64,000 nucleotides of DNA from NCBI RefSeq assembly GCF_028389875.1, contig NC_084674.1:13983501-14047500 (forward strand), read 5' to 3'. The notes under the pieces are model-generated. The model was given only the letters and a program-made list of their open reading frames with translations, was not told the DNA's origin and did no database searches. A program made the translations under genes and the position numbers. This stretch comes from Rhea pennata (lineage: Eukaryota; Chordata; Aves; Rheiformes; Rheidae). This document shows, in pieces, positions 61,701 through 64,000 of the stretch; within the stretch, counting starts at the first letter, position 1; the number at the start of each line of letters is the position of its first letter.

Positions 61701-62800
61701 AGAGAAGCCACCCTGGTTCAGGGAGAGGACCTACCTCATTGAAGTGGGCATCCTGTGTGGCTGTCAGGCCAAAGCCGTGCTGTCGACTCTCAAAGGCCAT
61801 GAGGCGGGACAGCAGACGGTAGGTGATGTGCACATCATTGCCAAAGTAGTGGTCCATGTGGTCTGTTACAGCCCTGAGTCGGTGGGCCAGCTTCTTGGCT
61901 TCAATTGTGTTGAGTTCAGTCTCATTCCTCTCCAAGCCCTCCAGCTGCCAGCAGGGTGGAAGGAGAGGATTAAATGCTGAGTGGATTCCTTCCTAGAAGG
62001 CACCACAGCTCCCAGGGAGCAAGATCTGCGATGCTGCAGGCCCCCAGTCCTAGAGATGGTCTCTGAAACCATGGCACAACTGAGAACATTCACAGTGATG
62101 GCCACTGGGACAGGGTGCACCTCTTGGAGACAACCAGCCTCCAGCAATACCCCAGTGCTTGAACTGGGCCAGGCCCAGCGAACTCAGTGCCACTCCTGAC
62201 AGAAGCCAGGGAGAGGAAAGAAAGGACAGGGCAATATTTCTCTGGAAAACTCTCGTGGCTTTACGTCAGTTACTTGCTTCAAGCACTCAGCCTAGGTGGG
62301 ACGCAAGTGTTAGTAGATCTTCCCAGGTATTTCAGAGGGATTTGCCACTGACAAAAGTCTTGGGGCTACAGATGCCTCATTGACCAGACATCCCACCAGC
62401 TTCAAACAACACAGCTCTGCTCAGGGTATTTGTTTTCCTCTCAAATACTGGACTGGGGGGCAGGACACAGGTCATTTGATAGGGACACACAAAGATTAGA
62501 TTAAACAAAGGTAAATTCCAGCTCAGATCAATGCCCCACGACAGGTTTGGTGCAGGAGATAGGAAAAGAAAAGTGCTGAGCATTGTGCCAAAGCTCTCTC
62601 CTACTCTAAGTGCCTATAGAGAGTCAAGCTCTTTGACATCTGGCAGTGAGCCCTAGTTTTTACTGCTCCTGCCTTGTCAGGGCTGCAGAGTCACGAGGAG
62701 ATTACCAGTGTGGAGAGCTCCTTGAAGGCAGGTGAAGTGCAGTTGAAGAGATCTGGCTCCAGCCAGCCCTTCTCCTCATCACAGTGTCTGACAGCTGCAC
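50680..62800 (-). CDS. CELSR3: Cadherin EGF LAG seven-pass G-type receptor 3, C-terminal part (5' exons outside window)
   Basis: Flamingo-type adhesion GPCR of planar polarity and axon guidance. Nineteen in-frame coding exons: 62706-62800, 61735-61944, 60617-60800, 59804-59953, 59234-59414, 58753-58920, 58272-58398, 57890-58096, 57204-57378, 56730-56842, 56351-56430, 55547-55673, 54769-54882, 54449-54585, 54255-54361, 53144-53317, 52774-52974, 51513-52590, 50680-50707, about 1,217 residues. Order: end of the hormone-receptor domain (AAVRHCDEEKGW), GAIN domain (LTATQDAHFNE, LTYLNP), GPS (CQCSQFGTFGVLMDSS), seven membrane helices (FLSTFAWLFVQGLH, STTWLFGLLAVN), then a long tail with AYNNTALFEESGLIRITLGAS, DSDSDSDLSLDEERS and a 13-residue repeat array, ending MRSEGHS (human PRSEGHS). 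The GPS lacks the His-Leu-Thr cleavage triad, as in mammalian CELSR3. The preceding exon must lie beyond 64,000. Confidence 0.95.
51513..52590 (-). repeat. CELSR3: CELSR3 tail exon with 13-residue tandem repeats
   Basis: This 1,078-bp exon codes for a tail segment in which about 17 consecutive units follow the pattern S-R-E-x-L-D-x-L-P-S-R-x-x (39 bp), from SSREQLDMLMRRQ near 52,430 to STEQLDILSSILA near 51,690. Units vary (SREELDTIPSRHG, SRDHLETLPCRFG, SRENLEAIPSRHP), so the array is protein-level rather than a recent DNA expansion. The flanks match the human tail closely (GRIYSGAGSLSQPASRYSSREQLD; TEQLDILSSILASFNSSALS). Repeated RxxS gives many basophilic kinase sites. Function of the repeats is unknown to me. 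Confidence 0.85.
52975..53143 (-). other. CELSR3: GC-AG intron of CELSR3
   Basis: The exon ending CCA AAA G at 53144 is followed by GCAAGT, the typical strong GC donor, and the intron ends ttcctcag before ACGTGGATGGC at 52974. Joining gives PK-DVDGNDLMSYW, matching human PKDVDGNDLLSYW. The nearby GT donor (AAAGG|GTGAGC, ending 53113) would shift the frame. Intron length is 169 bp. Confidence 0.85.
53428..53945 (-). mobile_element. CR1 LINE fragment, 5'-truncated
   Basis: On + this reads as the complement of an avian CR1 3' end: GATCACAGAAAAACTGAG at the terminal side, then CCAAACCATTCTCTGGGCA, TGACCATCCTTGTGGGGAAA, CTAACCGTGGTTCCCCTTGTTGCAACCC, CTTCCCCAGGCTGAGCAAACCCAGCTCTCCCAGCCT and TCCAGTGGGTCGTTGTCTGCATGG. 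Only the last 500 bp or so of the element are present and many positions have drifted from the consensus I recall, so it is an old, dead copy. It lies in the CELSR3 intron between exons 54255-54361 and 53144-53317. Confidence 0.85.
55676..55735. repeat. Composite microsatellite (GA)n-(CAGA)n-(CA)n at a CELSR3 acceptor
   Basis: On + it reads GAGAGAGAGA, then ACAGACAGACAG, then CACACACACACACC. On the transcript strand it is a pyrimidine-rich tract ending ctctctccag directly before the exon at 55547-55673, so the repeat forms the polypyrimidine tract of that acceptor. Confidence 0.9.
61165..61660 (-). mobile_element. CR1 LINE fragment, 5'-truncated
   Basis: Same family and orientation as the copy at 53,428: CTGAGGTGGGAAGGGACCTGCAGATC, CACAGTTCCCCTTGTTGCAACC, CTCTGAGAAGAGCCTGGCTC and TCCAATGGATCAATGTCCGTGTGG are shared or near-shared words. 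About 500 bp of the 3' end remain. It lies in the CELSR3 intron between exons 61735-61944 and 60617-60800. The two copies share words absent from the CR1 consensus I recall (GCAACC(C/T)(A/G)TGTC), suggesting one subfamily. Confidence 0.83.
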
Positions 62801-64000
62801 CTGAAACCAGGAGGAAGGACAAGTCTGAAAACTGGCACAGGGTACACAGCTCCCCCTCTGCATCCCCCAGCAGAAACTGTCTACACCAGCTATCCCTGAA
62901 GACCACCACAGGCAAGTGCCAGGGAGGCCCTGTAATGCCCAGGCGCTGTCATCCTGCTTTGAGCCAGCATTGCCTGTTGCACAGTTGATCTGCATCGTCT
63001 TTAGAAGCTCTGCTGCCTGGGCTAACCCCATCCCCTCCCACCACAAGCTGGGATCCTGCATGTTGTTCAGGACTGCAGCACACCAGGCTCCACCACAGAG
63101 GACAGCAAAAAGGAAAGTGACTCAGCCTGCAGAAGGCTTTGGTTCCGGGTGTCTGTCTGTGTCAGGGCATATTTGACCCCAAACTGCTGGAGCCCACATG
63201 GCCCTGGGCATTCTCCAGCTGACAGCCTGTAATGCCTGCTGAGGTCCTGCTCTTCTCTGTAGGGCAAGGTTGCCCCAGGAAGATGATACCCCTGCAATGG
63301 GGCTGGTGAATGTGCCTCGCGGATGAGCCCCTGAAGCCAAGCAGCATGGAGGAGGACCTGTCCAGCAGTGTGCGTGCAGTATCTAGCCAAGGCCCTGACC
63401 CCTGGTTAGGGTCCAGTACTACTGGACAACAACAGCATCACCATGCATAATACCCCGAGTAAAAGAAACCAGGGTGACCCCACTGCACCCAGTAGGACTG
63501 TGAGCCAGACCCTCCAGAGGAAGGTGTCAGGGCAGGAGATCTCACCCAGGACTGGAGACGGCAGCAGCATGCCCAGGGAAGAGAGAGGAAGCCTGGAGTA
63601 GACTCCAGTTCCTGTTCAGAAAAACCCCAGTGCTAGTCTGCTCCATCCTGCCATCTCCAGCTCCCAGCTGTCCTTCCTGACCACCTCCTCCTCTGAGAAT
63701 TAACACTGGGATCAGCAGCACTGCAACTGGGAGCAGCCTCCCTGCTGCTGCTGAGAGAGGAGAGAACAGCCCTTCCTCTCTGGTGCCCGTGGCCTAGCTC
63801 AGTTGCTGTCCTTCAGGCAGGATCCAGCCCCGGGTCCGTCCACCTCCCCCTGCCAGCTGGGCAGCAGGCACAGGCCCTTGCCCTGAGCATGCCCAGCAGT
63901 TCCTGTCCCCATCCAACTCTCCCCAGCTCAATCACACCAAACAGCTCCCCCAGCCATTCCTCCCCACCTTGCCTCCCCAGCCAGCTGCAGTTGCGCACCA
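62801..64000 (-). other. CELSR3: CELSR3 intron running off the window
   Basis: The exon at 62706-62800 begins with an acceptor in phase 1, completing a Gly codon of the hormone-receptor domain. Upstream to 64,000 I find no exon with the expected WWPPTRFG-type sequence, no repeat of note and no promoter. It is read as intron. Confidence 0.6.

Noticed and set aside
63813-63998. Open frame at the right edge as an upstream CELSR3 exon
   Set aside because: It lacks the cysteine and tryptophan pattern expected for the hormone-receptor domain and has no suitable donor in the required phase.

Overview
The window is vertebrate nuclear DNA, most likely from a bird. It carries old CR1 LINE copies, has very GC- and CpG-rich stretches with compact introns (as on avian microchromosomes), and holds four genes in the order COL7A1 - UQCRC1 - SLC26A6 - CELSR3, all on the minus strand. 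I recognise this as the block on human 3p21. I cannot name the species. Gene names come from protein similarity recalled from the families; no database search was run.

Layout by + coordinate. 129-16,047: the 5' part of COL7A1, with a noncoding first exon, 26 exons for the NC1 region and 34 triple-helix exons, running off the left edge. 16,060-28,010: intergenic, first extremely GC-rich, then ordinary, with no gene I can support. 28,022-36,514: complete UQCRC1 (13 coding exons), with a promoter full of NRF-1-type motifs. 36,785-38,395: a 27-bp minisatellite of about 60 units. 39,715-46,049: SLC26A6, whose last coding exon is unresolved. 46,070-48,250: SLC26A6 upstream DNA with a cluster of GATA-type motifs. 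48,264-62,800: the C-terminal part of CELSR3 (19 coding exons: end of the hormone-receptor domain, GAIN/GPS, seven membrane helices and the whole cytoplasmic tail). Its N-terminal exons lie beyond 64,000.

The genes are unrelated in function: anchoring fibrils of the skin, respiratory complex III, epithelial anion exchange, and planar-polarity signalling in neurons. They are neighbours by old synteny, not an operon. Exons were placed by hand from splice signals, reading phase and family similarity. All COL7A1 and CELSR3 exons and all thirteen UQCRC1 exons close in frame.

Most interesting points: a COL7A1 NC1 region with eight FN3 domains whose order differs from the nine-domain mammalian set; a regular 13-residue repeat array in the CELSR3 tail; a GC-AG intron in CELSR3 that the reading frame requires; the 27-bp minisatellite beside the UQCRC1 promoter; and the unresolved C-terminus and STAS insert of SLC26A6. 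I found no undescribed multi-gene system.
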